DNA of 64,000 bases from Acidimicrobiia bacterium (lineage in GTDB: Bacteria; Actinomycetota; Acidimicrobiia; Acidimicrobiales; SKKL01), in NCBI GenBank assembly GCA_016649895.1, contig JAENWR010000001.1:51688-115687 (forward strand), in the 5' to 3' direction. Position 1 is the first letter of the stretch; each line of letters begins with the position of its first letter. Positions 27,166 through 36,055 of the stretch are shown piece by piece. The notes beneath the pieces were generated by a model. The model had not been told where the DNA came from. It searched no databases and saw only the letters and a program-made list of their open reading frames with translations. The translations under genes were made by a program, and so were the position numbers.

Positions 27166-27194
27166 AGGGGGAGGCGCAGAGCGCCTCCCCCTTT
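27166..27194 (+). terminator. Strong rho-independent-type terminator
   Basis: AGGGGGAGGCGC (27166-27177), loop AGA, GCGCCTCCCCCT (27181-27192), then TT. A 12-bp GC-rich stem with a three-base loop. It ends the structured segment upstream and isolates the 27247 operon. Confidence 0.8.
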
Positions 27195-27246
27195 CGCGTG
27201 CGGGCGTCGGTCGGGAGCGCGCCCGCATCCGCCGTATGCTCTCGGT

Positions 27247-27459
27247 ATGGAACGGCCCACTCGCTACGAGCACCACCGGTTCGTCGGTGACAAGCGCACC
27301 CAGGTCGTCTACGACCTCGATGCCAGCGACGTCGACCCCGACATCATCGACGAGCTCATGGCGTCGGAGAGGTACCTGGGCTTCGGGCCCGACACCATGC
27401 CCGAGGCCCGCAACCGCGGCTACCGGCTCTGGAAGGGCCACGCGACCGCCGACGAGTGA
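27247..27459 (+). CDS. Small protein of unknown function
   Basis: 70 aa, ATG 27247. Contains HHRFVGDKRTQVVYDLD, an acidic helix (DVDPDIIDELMAS), and FGPDTMPEARNRGYRLW. The stop overlaps the GTG start of the alpha/beta-hydrolase gene (GTGA), so the two are translationally coupled. No known domain recognised. Confidence 0.75.
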   Translation: MERPTRYEHHRFVGDKRTQVVYDLDASDVDPDIIDELMASERYLGFGPDTMPEARNRGYRLWKGHATADE

Positions 27460-28253
27460 GCGAGCATCGCTTCACCGTCGATGGCAACGAGCTCGTCGGT
27501 CACCTTGCGGTGCCTCCAGGTTCCACCACCCGGGGCCTGCCGGCCCTCGTCATCTGTCACGGCTTCCCCGCCGGCACCGGGGGCGGCGCCAACGCGGCCC
27601 GCACGTTTCCTGAGCTCGCCGACCGCCTGGCCAACGAGATGGGCTGGGTGGCGCTGTGCTTCACGTATCGGGGGTGTGGGCGCTCCGAAGGCGACTTCTC
27701 GATGGGTGGCTGGCTGCGCGACACCGGAGCTGCGGTCGCCGAGCTGCACGACCACCCCAAGGTGGGCGGCGTCTGGGCCGCCGGGTTCGGCACCGGTGGT
27801 GCGCTATCGATCTGCGCATCGGCCGCCGACCCCCGGGTGAAGGGTGTGGTGGCGCTTGGCGCCCCGGCCGACTTCGACGACTGGGCGAGCCACCCCCGGC
27901 GGCTGCTCGACCATGCCCGCGAGCAGGCCGCCATCAGCGACCCGTCGTTCCCGCCGTCGCTCGACCAGTGGTCGCGCGAGCTGAGGGAGATCCGCGCCGT
28001 CGCGGCCGCGGCCGAACTGGCTCCGCGCCCACTGCTCGTGGTGCACGGCTCCGAGGACGACTTGGTGCCGGTGTTCGACGCCAGGGTCAACTCCGATGCT
28101 CACGGCGCCGCCGACCTGCGCATCATCCAGGGAGCAGGTCACCAGCTGCGCCACGATCCGCGTGCCATCGCCGTGCTCCTCGGCTGGCTCGACCGCCAGC
28201 GGCACCTGCGAGGCGGCACCCGAGTCGCGGCCGGGCCGATTCCGTCAGCCTGA
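27456..28253 (+). CDS. Alpha/beta-hydrolase fold protein lacking the nucleophile Ser
   Basis: 265 aa. Oxyanion region HGFPAG, the fold's FTYRGCGRSEG, and the nucleophile elbow, which reads GFGTG (110-114) with Gly112 where G-x-S-x-G requires Ser. The Asp (GSEDDLVP, around 201) and His229 (GAGHQLRHDP) of the triad are kept. Catalysis by the usual route is unlikely; it may be a binding protein or use another mechanism. Overlaps the small 27247 gene. Confidence 0.85.
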   Translation: MSEHRFTVDGNELVGHLAVPPGSTTRGLPALVICHGFPAGTGGGANAARTFPELADRLANEMGWVALCFTYRGCGRSEGDFSMGGWLRDTGAAVAELHDHPKVGGVWAAGFGTGGALSICASAADPRVKGVVALGAPADFDDWASHPRRLLDHAREQAAISDPSFPPSLDQWSRELREIRAVAAAAELAPRPLLVVHGSEDDLVPVFDARVNSDAHGAADLRIIQGAGHQLRHDPRAIAVLLGWLDRQRHLRGGTRVAAGPIPSA

Positions 28254-28263
28254 CCGCCGGGTC

Positions 28264-28935
28264 CTACTCGGGCGGCAGCTCCACCAGATCGTCGAGAGCC
28301 TCGACCAGTTGCGCCACCCGCCGCTCGAGCGTGTCGACCCTGGCCTCGAGCTCTTCGACCCGTCCCGACCGGGACGAGGCGCTGATCGTCGCTGACGGCA
28401 GGGCTGCCGCTCGCTCCTCTGCCCCCTCCTGCAGCAGTTCGATCCAGCGGGGTTCCTTCTGCCCCGGCTGGCGGTCGACCTGGGCGACGAGCGTGTGCTC
28501 GTGGGCCGCGAGGTCGGCGAGCGTGCTCTCTATGTCCGCCAGCGACTCGAAGCGGTGCATCCGTTCGGTCCGCGTCTTCAGCTCGGCCACGGTCTGAGGC
28601 CCGCGCAGCAGCAGCACGCACACCACCGCCCGTTGGGCGGTGTCGAGCCCGAGCGCCTCGTCGGCGATGTGGCGGTACTTGGTCGAACGCTCGCCCGCCC
28701 CAGGGTGCACGATGCGCGCCAATCCCTTTCCCTTCATGGCGAGCAGGGTCGTCTCGACGAGCTGTGAGCCGTAGTCGACCACGGGATCGCGGTTCGACGA
28801 CTGGTTGCACGCCGTGGTGAGCGCGTTGAGCGTCATCGGGTACGAGTCGGGCGTGGTGGCCTGCTTCTCCAGCAGCGAACCCAGGACGCGGGCCTGGGGT
28901 GCGGTGAGCTCGAGCACATCGGGGACCTCGACCAT
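28264..28935 (-). CDS. YceH/DUF480 family protein
   Basis: 223 aa with two winged-helix-like halves. Family landmarks are LTAPQARVLGSLLEKQATTPDSYPMTLNAL, NQSSNRDPVVDY, VHPGAGERSTKYRH, and VCVLLLRGPQTVAELKTRTERMH. The C-terminus is a predicted coiled coil (VEELEARVDTLERRVAQLVEAL), a feature seen in longer members. Convergent with the hydrolase gene. Function unknown. Confidence 0.88.
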   Translation of the reverse strand: MVEVPDVLELTAPQARVLGSLLEKQATTPDSYPMTLNALTTACNQSSNRDPVVDYGSQLVETTLLAMKGKGLARIVHPGAGERSTKYRHIADEALGLDTAQRAVVCVLLLRGPQTVAELKTRTERMHRFESLADIESTLADLAAHEHTLVAQVDRQPGQKEPRWIELLQEGAEERAAALPSATISASSRSGRVEELEARVDTLERRVAQLVEALDDLVELPPE

Positions 28936-28971
28936 TCCCTCAGGCTGTCACACCCGCGCTAAACAGCGGCC

Positions 28972-29445
28972 ATGCCGCATCCGAACGTCCGCCGTGTCGT
29001 GTCCGCCGCCGTCGAGCGCGGCCTGTCGATCGAGATCCGCGAGTTCCCCGAGGGGACGAGGACCGCAGCGGAGGCGGCAGCGTCCATCGGTGTCGAGGTG
29101 GGCCAGATCGTGAAGTCGCTGATCTTCGGCATCGGCGACGAGGTCGTCGTGGCCCTTGTCAGCGGCGCGAACCAGCTCGACGAAGCAGCGCTGACCGATG
29201 CGGCCGGCGGTGGTCAGGTGGGCCGGGTCGACGCCGATCGGGTGCGTGACGCCACCGGGTTCCCCATCGGCGGGGTCCCCCCGTTCGGCCACTCCACATC
29301 CCTCCGCACCTTCATCGACCCCGACCTGTTGCAGTTCGACGAGGTGTGGGCCGCCGCAGGCACCTGGAACCACGTGTTCGCGATCGCACCCGGGGCCTTG
29401 GTCGCGGCGAGCGGCGGTGTGGTTGTCCGGCTGCGCCGCACCTGA
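28972..29445 (+). CDS. YbaK/EbsC-type aminoacyl-tRNA editing domain protein
   Basis: 157 aa stand-alone editing domain. The catalytic-site Lys lies in VGQIVKSLIFG, with the family's FPIGGVPPFGHS and AAGTWNHVFAI segments. Members hydrolyse mischarged Cys- or Ala-tRNA-Pro; specificity cannot be told from sequence. ATG 28972, divergent from the YceH gene. Confidence 0.88.
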   Translation: MPHPNVRRVVSAAVERGLSIEIREFPEGTRTAAEAAASIGVEVGQIVKSLIFGIGDEVVVALVSGANQLDEAALTDAAGGGQVGRVDADRVRDATGFPIGGVPPFGHSTSLRTFIDPDLLQFDEVWAAAGTWNHVFAIAPGALVAASGGVVVRLRRT

Positions 29446-29508
29446 CCCGACGCGTGTGGCAGCATCGCTCGGTTCGGCGTCTGCCGGCAGGGAAGGGGGG
29501 ACCTCCCG

Positions 29509-30813
29509 ATGAGCGAAGGATCACACGCGGTCCGCGCCGAGGTCGAGTCGTTCTTGGACGACCAGTGGAGCCTCGAGCTCACCGTGCGCGAGTGGTGGCA
29601 GCGGTTGGCCCAGTCCGGATGGGGGTTCCCGACCTGGCCGGTCGAGTGGTTCGGCCGAGGTGGCGATGCCGACGTGCTCACGTTGGCGAGCCGCATCTTC
29701 CACGAGCGCGGGGTGCTCGGCGCGCCGGGGGGACTCGGTCAGACGATGGGTGGGCCGGTGGTGATGCAGCACGGCAACGAGGAGCAGTGTCGGCGCTTCT
29801 TGCCGGGCCTGGCCGCGGGCACCGAGGGGTGGTGCCAGTTCTTCAGCGAACCGGGTGCCGGCTCCGACCTGGCGGGCGCCCAGACCCGAGCGGTCCGCGA
29901 CGGCGACGAGTGGATCGTCAACGGCCAGAAGGTGTGGACGTCGGGAGCCCTCTCCACCGAACGCGGCATGCTCCTCGCCCGCACCGACCTCGACGCACCC
30001 AAGCACAAGGGGCTCGGCTACTTCATCATCGAGGTCGACCAGCCCGGCATCGAGATCCGCCCGCTCAAGCAGATGACCGGCCAGTCCCACTTCAACGAGG
30101 TGTTCTTCACCGACGCCCGCGTCGCCGATGCGAACCTCATCGGCCGCCCCGGCGACGGCTGGGCTGCCGCCACCACCACGCTCGCTTACGAACGGGGCAA
30201 CCGGGCCGGAACCGTGGGGGTGGCGGCGGGAGCGGGCGGGTCTCGCCGCGGTGGTCTGCTCGACCGTGTCGTCGGCGACGTCATCGAGGAAGCACGGGCG
30301 CTGCGGGCGCGCACGTCGGAATCGGCCGACGCACGAAACCCCGGCATCGTCGGGCGAACCAGCCCCGTGTCGCTCGTCGCCGAGTTCGAGCGCGACGACG
30401 ACCCGATCGTGCGCCAGCGGGTGTCGCAGTACTACTCGTTGATCCGATTGAGCGAGATGAACCGCGAGCGCAGCCGTGCCGAGGCTGCCGCCGGCCGATC
30501 GCCGGGTCCGGCCAGCTCCACCACGAAGCTGTTCCGCTCGGTGGCGACCCGACTCAACCGTGATCTCGGGCCCCAGATCCTCGGGGCTCACGCCATGCTC
30601 GTCGGCCCCGAGGCGGCCGTCGGCGGAGCGGTGGCGGCGTCGACGGTCCAGGCTCCGTCCACCTCGATCGCCGGGGGCACCGACGAGGTGCAGCGCAACA
30701 TCATCGGCGAGCGGGTCCTCGGCCTGCCGCGTGAGCCCGACGACAGCCGCACCCTGCCGTTCCGCGAGTTGAAGGTCGGCACCCAACGGCCCGACCGCGG
30801 CGCGGGGAGCTGA
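29509..30813 (+). CDS. Acyl-CoA dehydrogenase family protein
   Basis: 434 aa. Contains GFPTWPVEWFG, FFSEPGAGSDLAGAQTRAVRDGDEWIVNGQKVWTS (FAD/substrate loop) and the C-terminal STSIAGGTDEVQRNIIGERVLGLPREP. Followed one base after its stop by a CoA-transferase gene, so likely one catabolic step set. AGGGAAGGGG upstream of ATG 29509. Confidence 0.9.
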   Translation: MSEGSHAVRAEVESFLDDQWSLELTVREWWQRLAQSGWGFPTWPVEWFGRGGDADVLTLASRIFHERGVLGAPGGLGQTMGGPVVMQHGNEEQCRRFLPGLAAGTEGWCQFFSEPGAGSDLAGAQTRAVRDGDEWIVNGQKVWTSGALSTERGMLLARTDLDAPKHKGLGYFIIEVDQPGIEIRPLKQMTGQSHFNEVFFTDARVADANLIGRPGDGWAAATTTLAYERGNRAGTVGVAAGAGGSRRGGLLDRVVGDVIEEARALRARTSESADARNPGIVGRTSPVSLVAEFERDDDPIVRQRVSQYYSLIRLSEMNRERSRAEAAAGRSPGPASSTTKLFRSVATRLNRDLGPQILGAHAMLVGPEAAVGGAVAASTVQAPSTSIAGGTDEVQRNIIGERVLGLPREPDDSRTLPFRELKVGTQRPDRGAGS

Positions 30814-30814
30814 C

Positions 30815-32038
30815 GTGCCCGGCGCGCTCGACGGCGTCCGCATCCTCGAGTTCTCCGAGATGATCGCCGCGCCGTTCGCCGGGATGCACCTCGGCGACAT
30901 GGGTGCCGACATCATCAAGGTCGAACCCCCGGCCGGCGAGCCATGGCGCCTCACGCTGCCGTTCGCGCCTGCCGAGAGCAGGGCGTTCCTGGCCCTCAAC
31001 CGCAACAAGCGCGGGGTCTCGATCGACCTCAAGACCCCCGAGGGCCAAGAGATCGTGCACCGCCTGGTGCCCCAGATGGACGTGGTCCTCGTCAACTACC
31101 GGCCCGACACGCCGGCCAAGCTCGGCATCGACTACGACACCCTCCGCGCCCTCAACGAGCGGATCATCTACGTGGAGAACTCGGCGATGGGAAGTCGAGG
31201 GGCCGATGCCCATCGGCCTGGCTACGACCTGGTGGCCCAGGCGGTGACCGGTCTGTTGCTCACCGGCCAGCGAACCGACGACGACGGGGTTCCCATGCCC
31301 ATCACGCCGGCACTGGCCGACTACGGCACCGGGCTCACGATGGCCTTCGCGGTCTGCGCCGCCCTCTTCGCGCGCGAGCGGACGGGCCTCGGCCAGAAGA
31401 TCGAGGCCACCCTCCTCGGCACCTCGCTCGCCGTCCAGGCGGGGGGCTTCATGCGCACCGGCATCGACACGGGCAACCCCGAGCCGTCGGTCTCGTCCAC
31501 CTCCGCGCTCGGCCGCGCCAACAGCGCCTACTACCGGGCCTATCCCACCCGCGACTCGATGATCGCCATCGCGTGCCTCACGCCGGTGCTCCGGCGACGG
31601 TTCGCCGAGGCCATCGGCGTGGACGACCCCCGCCACACGCGCCAGGTCGAGCGTGGGACCCCGGAACACGAGGAAGTGGTGGTGCAGGTGGCCGCCGCCA
31701 TCGCCCAGCGCATGACCGAGCGCGATACCCACGAGTGGCTCGAACTGCTCGACAGCGTGGGGGTCCCGGCTGGGGCGGTGCGCCGGATATCGGAGATGGC
31801 CGACGATCCACAGGTGCTCGCCAACGACCTCGCGGTCGAGCTCGAGCACCCGGTGACGGGCACGGTCACCATGGTCGGCCCCATCGTGCGGATGCACGCC
31901 ACACCCACAGCGGCGCAGATGGCGCCGCCGACGCTCGGCCAGCACAACGACGAGGTGCTCGCCGAGATCGGCTACAGCCCGGCGGAGGTCGACGCCATGC
32001 GGTCGAACGGCGTCATCGGACCCGAGCCGGGCGGGTAG
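30815..32038 (+). CDS. CaiB/BaiF-type (class III) CoA transferase
   Basis: 407 aa. N-terminal GVRILEFSEMIAAPFAGMHLGDMGADIIKVEPPAGE, NRNKRGVSIDLK, and the probable catalytic Asp in PALADYGTG. GTG start one base after the acyl-CoA dehydrogenase stop. Moves CoA between acyl donors in carnitine, oxalate, bile-acid or methyl-branched acid routes; the substrate is not inferable here. Confidence 0.9.
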   Translation: MPGALDGVRILEFSEMIAAPFAGMHLGDMGADIIKVEPPAGEPWRLTLPFAPAESRAFLALNRNKRGVSIDLKTPEGQEIVHRLVPQMDVVLVNYRPDTPAKLGIDYDTLRALNERIIYVENSAMGSRGADAHRPGYDLVAQAVTGLLLTGQRTDDDGVPMPITPALADYGTGLTMAFAVCAALFARERTGLGQKIEATLLGTSLAVQAGGFMRTGIDTGNPEPSVSSTSALGRANSAYYRAYPTRDSMIAIACLTPVLRRRFAEAIGVDDPRHTRQVERGTPEHEEVVVQVAAAIAQRMTERDTHEWLELLDSVGVPAGAVRRISEMADDPQVLANDLAVELEHPVTGTVTMVGPIVRMHATPTAAQMAPPTLGQHNDEVLAEIGYSPAEVDAMRSNGVIGPEPGG

Positions 32039-32044
32039 CGCCCC

Positions 32045-32569
32045 TCAGCTCTGCTGGTCGAGACGCCGTTCGAGGTCGGCGACGCGAGACTCGAGGCGGG
32101 CGATGCGGTCGGCGTCGACCGATCGGCGCGCCCGATCGTCGCCGTCGTCGTTCCGCAGTCGGCCCACCAGGCTGCGTACCGCTCCGAACGCGGGCACCAC
32201 CACCTTGCCCGCCATGTGGGCCATCGTTGCCGCCATCGACACCGCGCCGCCGAGGAGCGACGATGACTCCTCGTTGGCATCGGGTCGTGGTTCGGGCCCG
32301 CTGGCGGTCGCGGCGCGTTCGTCGTCCTCGGCGTCGGTGCTGCGCTCGTCGGACGGCTTGGTGCCGAGCTTCTCGGCGAACGCATCGAGGTCGGGCTTGT
32401 CCTGCTCGTGATCAGGGTGGTGCCCGGGCTGGTTGTCGTCGGGCACCGGTCCCCGCGACGGTGACCCTTGCGGGGCATGGGGCTCCACCTCGATGGCGGT
32501 GCCGACGTGGTCGGGATCGAGATCGGTGCGTCCGCTGCGTCGGACCTCGGGTTGCTGGGCGGGTGACAT
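32045..32569 (-). CDS. Unknown protein with acidic linker, hydrophobic segment and C-terminal coiled coil
   Basis: 174 aa. The first 100 residues are polar and Pro/Asp-rich; a weakly hydrophobic stretch (LLGGAVSMAATMAHMAGKVVVPAFGAV) follows, and the end is a predicted coiled coil (RIARLESRVADLERRLDQQ). Convergent with the CoA transferase gene. No family recognised. Confidence 0.6.
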   Translation of the reverse strand: MSPAQQPEVRRSGRTDLDPDHVGTAIEVEPHAPQGSPSRGPVPDDNQPGHHPDHEQDKPDLDAFAEKLGTKPSDERSTDAEDDERAATASGPEPRPDANEESSSLLGGAVSMAATMAHMAGKVVVPAFGAVRSLVGRLRNDDGDDRARRSVDADRIARLESRVADLERRLDQQS

Positions 32570-32630
32570 GCGCGGGGAGTACCCGCAAGCCCCCGTGGCG
32601 AATCCCGCGGGGTCGGTCGGGCGTGCGACC

Positions 32631-33224
32631 TCAGTCCTGCTTCGACTTGCCGGCGGCCTTCTGGGCCCGCTTCCACTGGCGGACCAGGGCGAGCGTCTCG
32701 GGCGACGACACGTCGGCGATGGAACGAGGGACGTCGTCGGAGAACGGCGCCGCCACCTCCTCCCATCCAGCCGGGGCACGGCCGAGCCGCTTGGCGAGGA
32801 GGGCGATGAAGATCTTCGTCTTCTCGGCGCCGAACCCGGGCAGTGCCGCAACGCGTGCATGGAGCGCGTCGCCGCTGCGGACCCCCTTCCAGATCTTGGC
32901 GGCCTCGCCGTCGTGGTGCTCGACGATGTGGCCGCACAGGTCGTGGATCCGCTTGGCCATCGCGGCGGGGAAGCGATGGATCGCCGGCTTCTCCCGGCAC
33001 ACGGCCTCGAAGTCGGCCGGGTCCATCGCCGCGATGCCCCCCGCGGTGAAGCGCTCGGCGCCGAGGCGCTGGCGCAGCTTTGCGGGACCGGCGAACGCCA
33101 GCTCCATCGACACCTGCTGGTCGAGGAGCATGCCGATCACGAGCGCGAACGGGTCATCGACGAGCAGGGCGTCGGCCTCTGCGTCGCCGGTGATGGGGAT
33201 GGATGCGGTGAGGGAGCTGGCCAT
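32631..33224 (-). CDS. HhH-GPD base-excision repair protein
   Basis: 197 aa. LVIGMLLDQQVSMELAFAGP at the N-terminus and the helix-hairpin-helix LPGFGAEKTKIFIALLAKRLG point to the HhH-GPD glycosylase fold. The catalytic Asp region after the HhH is not clearly seen, so activity on damaged bases is uncertain. ATG 33224 has GGAGGG seven bases ahead and follows the aceE stop, so it may be co-transcribed with it. Confidence 0.8.
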   Translation of the reverse strand: MASSLTASIPITGDAEADALLVDDPFALVIGMLLDQQVSMELAFAGPAKLRQRLGAERFTAGGIAAMDPADFEAVCREKPAIHRFPAAMAKRIHDLCGHIVEHHDGEAAKIWKGVRSGDALHARVAALPGFGAEKTKIFIALLAKRLGRAPAGWEEVAAPFSDDVPRSIADVSSPETLALVRQWKRAQKAAGKSKQD

Positions 33225-33226
33225 CG

Positions 33227-35968
33227 TCAACCCTCCGGCCACGATGTGCGGGGATCGCCGGCCTCGGGGTCGATGTCGTAGCGGCGGATCGCGTCGTCGA
33301 CGAGCGAGCTCTCGACGACGCCGTCACGGGCGAGGCCCCAGAGGACCGATGCCACCACGTGGCCGGTGTCGACCTCGAAGAATCGGCGGAGCGCGGTGCG
33401 GGTGTCGCTCCGGCCGAACCCGTCGGTTCCGAGCGGGACGAAGGTGCGAGGTATCCACCGTCCAACCTGGTCGGGGACGAGCGTCATCATGTCGGTGACG
33501 GCGACCACCGGACCGTCGCCGTCACCCAGCAGCTGTGCGACGCGCGGGATGCGGGTGGCCTCCCCTGGGTGCAGGCGGTTCCATCGCTCGACCGTGAGCG
33601 CCTCCTCGCGCAACGCCTTGTAGGAGGTGGCGCTCCAGAGCTCGGCGCCGACGTCGTAGTGCTCGGCCAGCTCGGCCTGAGCGGCACGCGCCGCGCCCTG
33701 CGCGCTGCCCGAGAACAGGATCGAGGCTCGGCGTGACGGTCCATCGGGGGCGGGCGCCCACCGGTAGAGGCCTTCGATGATGCCGGCGTCGATGCCGTCG
33801 CCCTCGGCCTTGGCCGGCATCGGGTAGTTCTCGTTGTAGAGGGTGAGGTAGTACATGACGTCGTCGCCCTTGCCGTCGGGCTGGCCGTACATCCGCTCGA
33901 TGCCGTGGTGGATGATGGTGGCCATCTCGTAGGCGAACGCCGGGTCGTAGGCCCGCACCGTTGGCACGGTGGATGCGAGGACCTGCGAGTGACCGTCCTG
34001 GTGCTGGAGGCCTTCGCCCTCGAGCGTGGTGCGGCCAGCGGTGGCCCCGAGGAGGAAGCCACGCGCCCGAGCGTCGGCGGCGGCCCAGATGAGATCGCCC
34101 ACCCGCTGGAACCCGAACATCGAGTAGAAGGTGAAGAACGGCACCATCGGCACGCCGTGGTTGGAGTAGGAGGTGGCGGCGGCGGTGAAGCTCGCCATCG
34201 ACCCGGCCTCGGTGATTCCCTCCTCGAGGATCTGCCCATCCTTGCTCTCGGTGTAGGAGAGCAGCAGCTCGGCGTCGACCGACTCATAGAGTTGGCCGCG
34301 CGATGCGTAGATCTTGAACTCGCGGAACATGGCGTCCATGCCGAAGGTGCGGGCCTCGTCGGGGATGATCGGCACCACACGGGGGCCGAACTCGCCGTCG
34401 CGCATGAGGTTGCGCAGGAGACGGGTGAACGCCGTGGTGGTGGACACCGCCTGGCCACCCGATCCGGCGAACAGCTCGACGAAGGGCGCCTCGGTCGGCA
34501 TGACGAGAGGACGGCGCACCTTCGTGCTGCGGGTGGGGACCGCGCCGTCGAGGCGCTTCCGGCGATCCATCAGGTAGCGGTACTCGTCGGAGTCCTCGGC
34601 CGGCCGGATGTAGGGCGGCTCGACGTCGTCGGCCAGCGCCTCCTCGGGGATCAGGTCGTCGAGGTGGAGGCGCTCGCGCATGAGGCGGAGCTGCAGCTGG
34701 GTCATCTTCTTGATCTGGTGGGTGGCGTTGCGGCCCTCGACATCGGGACCCAGCGTCCACCCCTTGATGGTCTTGGCGAGGATGACCGTGGGCGCGCCCT
34801 CGAGCTCGGTGGCAGCCTTGTAGGCGGCGTAGAGCTTGCGGTAGTCGTGCCCGCCACGGGGCAGCATCCGGATCTCCTCGTCGGTGAGGTTCTCGACCAT
34901 GGCACGCAGGCGTGGGTCGGGTCCGAAGAAGTGCTCGCGGGTCTCCGAGCCGGGCTCGGTGGCGTAGCGCTGGAAGTCGCCGTCGACCGTGCTGTTCATC
35001 TTGTTGACCAGGACACCGTCGACGTCGCGGGCGAGCAGCTCGTCCCACTTCGATCCCCACACCACCTTGATGACGTTCCACCCGGCACCACGGAAGATCG
35101 CCTCGAGCTCCTGGATGATCTTGCCGTTGCCGCGAACGGGGCCGTCGAGGCGTTGGAGGTTGCAGTTGACGACCCAGGTGAGGTTGTCGAGGTGTTCGCG
35201 CGCCGCGAGCGAGATCGATCCCAGGGTCTCGGGTTCGTCGACCTCGCCATCGCCGATGAAGCACCACACCCGGCTGTTGCCGGCGTCCTCGAGGCGGCGG
35301 TGCTCGAGGTAGCGGTTGAACCGAGCCTGGTAGATCGAGTTGATCGGGCCGAGGCCCATGGAGACCGTGGGGTACTCCCAGAAATCGGGCATGAGCCGGG
35401 GGTGGGGGTAGCTCGACAGGCCGCCGCCGGCGATCTCGCGCCGGAAGTTGTCGAGGTGCGACTCGTCGAGGCGCCGCTCGAGGAAGGCCCGGGCGTAGAT
35501 GCCGGGAGCGGCGTGGCCCTGGAAGTAGATCTGGTCGCCCGACAGCCCGTCGTCCTTGCCGCGGAAGAAGTGGTTGAAGCCCACTTCGTAGAGGGCGGCC
35601 GACGAGGCGTAGGTGGAGAGGTGCCCGCCGATGCCCTCGGCGGCGTGGTTCGCCTTGATGACCATGACGGCCGCGTTCCAGCGGATCATCGCCCGGATGC
35701 GCCGCTCGACGTCCTCGTCACCGGGGAACCACGGCTCCTCCTCCGGGGGGATCGTGTTCACGTAGGGGGTCGACACGCTGGCCGGGACCCCGACCTGCAG
35801 CTCGCGGGCACGGACGAGCAGCTTCGAGAGGAGGTACCGGGCTCGGGTGGGTCCGTAGGTGGACACGACGGCGTCGAGCGACGCCATCCACTCCTCGGTC
35901 TCACCCGGATCGATGTCGGGGAGCTGCTGGACGAAGCCGTCGATCATCATCAGGCTGGGATCCTTCAC
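33227..35968 (-). CDS. aceE: Pyruvate dehydrogenase E1, homodimeric type
   Basis: Up to 913 aa. The thiamine diphosphate motif GDGEVDEPE (239-247) with NCN (268-270), the N-terminal FPGDEDVERRIRAMIRWNA and YASSAALYEVGFNHFFRGK, and the C-terminal GFGRSDTRTALRRFFEVD are AceE-specific. Decarboxylates pyruvate and acetylates the E2 lipoyl group. GTG 35968 is a possible start, but ATG 35950 has AAGGA about ten bases ahead and may be the true one. A run of ten C (35971-35980 on the complement) lies just before the GTG. Confidence 0.93.
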   Translation of the reverse strand: MKDPSLMMIDGFVQQLPDIDPGETEEWMASLDAVVSTYGPTRARYLLSKLLVRARELQVGVPASVSTPYVNTIPPEEEPWFPGDEDVERRIRAMIRWNAAVMVIKANHAAEGIGGHLSTYASSAALYEVGFNHFFRGKDDGLSGDQIYFQGHAAPGIYARAFLERRLDESHLDNFRREIAGGGLSSYPHPRLMPDFWEYPTVSMGLGPINSIYQARFNRYLEHRRLEDAGNSRVWCFIGDGEVDEPETLGSISLAAREHLDNLTWVVNCNLQRLDGPVRGNGKIIQELEAIFRGAGWNVIKVVWGSKWDELLARDVDGVLVNKMNSTVDGDFQRYATEPGSETREHFFGPDPRLRAMVENLTDEEIRMLPRGGHDYRKLYAAYKAATELEGAPTVILAKTIKGWTLGPDVEGRNATHQIKKMTQLQLRLMRERLHLDDLIPEEALADDVEPPYIRPAEDSDEYRYLMDRRKRLDGAVPTRSTKVRRPLVMPTEAPFVELFAGSGGQAVSTTTAFTRLLRNLMRDGEFGPRVVPIIPDEARTFGMDAMFREFKIYASRGQLYESVDAELLLSYTESKDGQILEEGITEAGSMASFTAAATSYSNHGVPMVPFFTFYSMFGFQRVGDLIWAAADARARGFLLGATAGRTTLEGEGLQHQDGHSQVLASTVPTVRAYDPAFAYEMATIIHHGIERMYGQPDGKGDDVMYYLTLYNENYPMPAKAEGDGIDAGIIEGLYRWAPAPDGPSRRASILFSGSAQGAARAAQAELAEHYDVGAELWSATSYKALREEALTVERWNRLHPGEATRIPRVAQLLGDGDGPVVAVTDMMTLVPDQVGRWIPRTFVPLGTDGFGRSDTRTALRRFFEVDTGHVVASVLWGLARDGVVESSLVDDAIRRYDIDPEAGDPRTSWPEG

Positions 35969-36055
35969 GTGGGGGGGGGGAACGCCGGGCCTTGGTCAGG
36001 GTACCGATGGGGTCCTTCCTCTGACCGCCGGGAACCCGAAAGGGTGACCTGTGCG

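Noticed and set aside
33905..36055. Very long open frame on the + strand through aceE
   Set aside because: It is antisense to a clear aceE gene and has no domain; such frames are common in GC-rich codon bias. Only the RNase HI part after 36056 is real.
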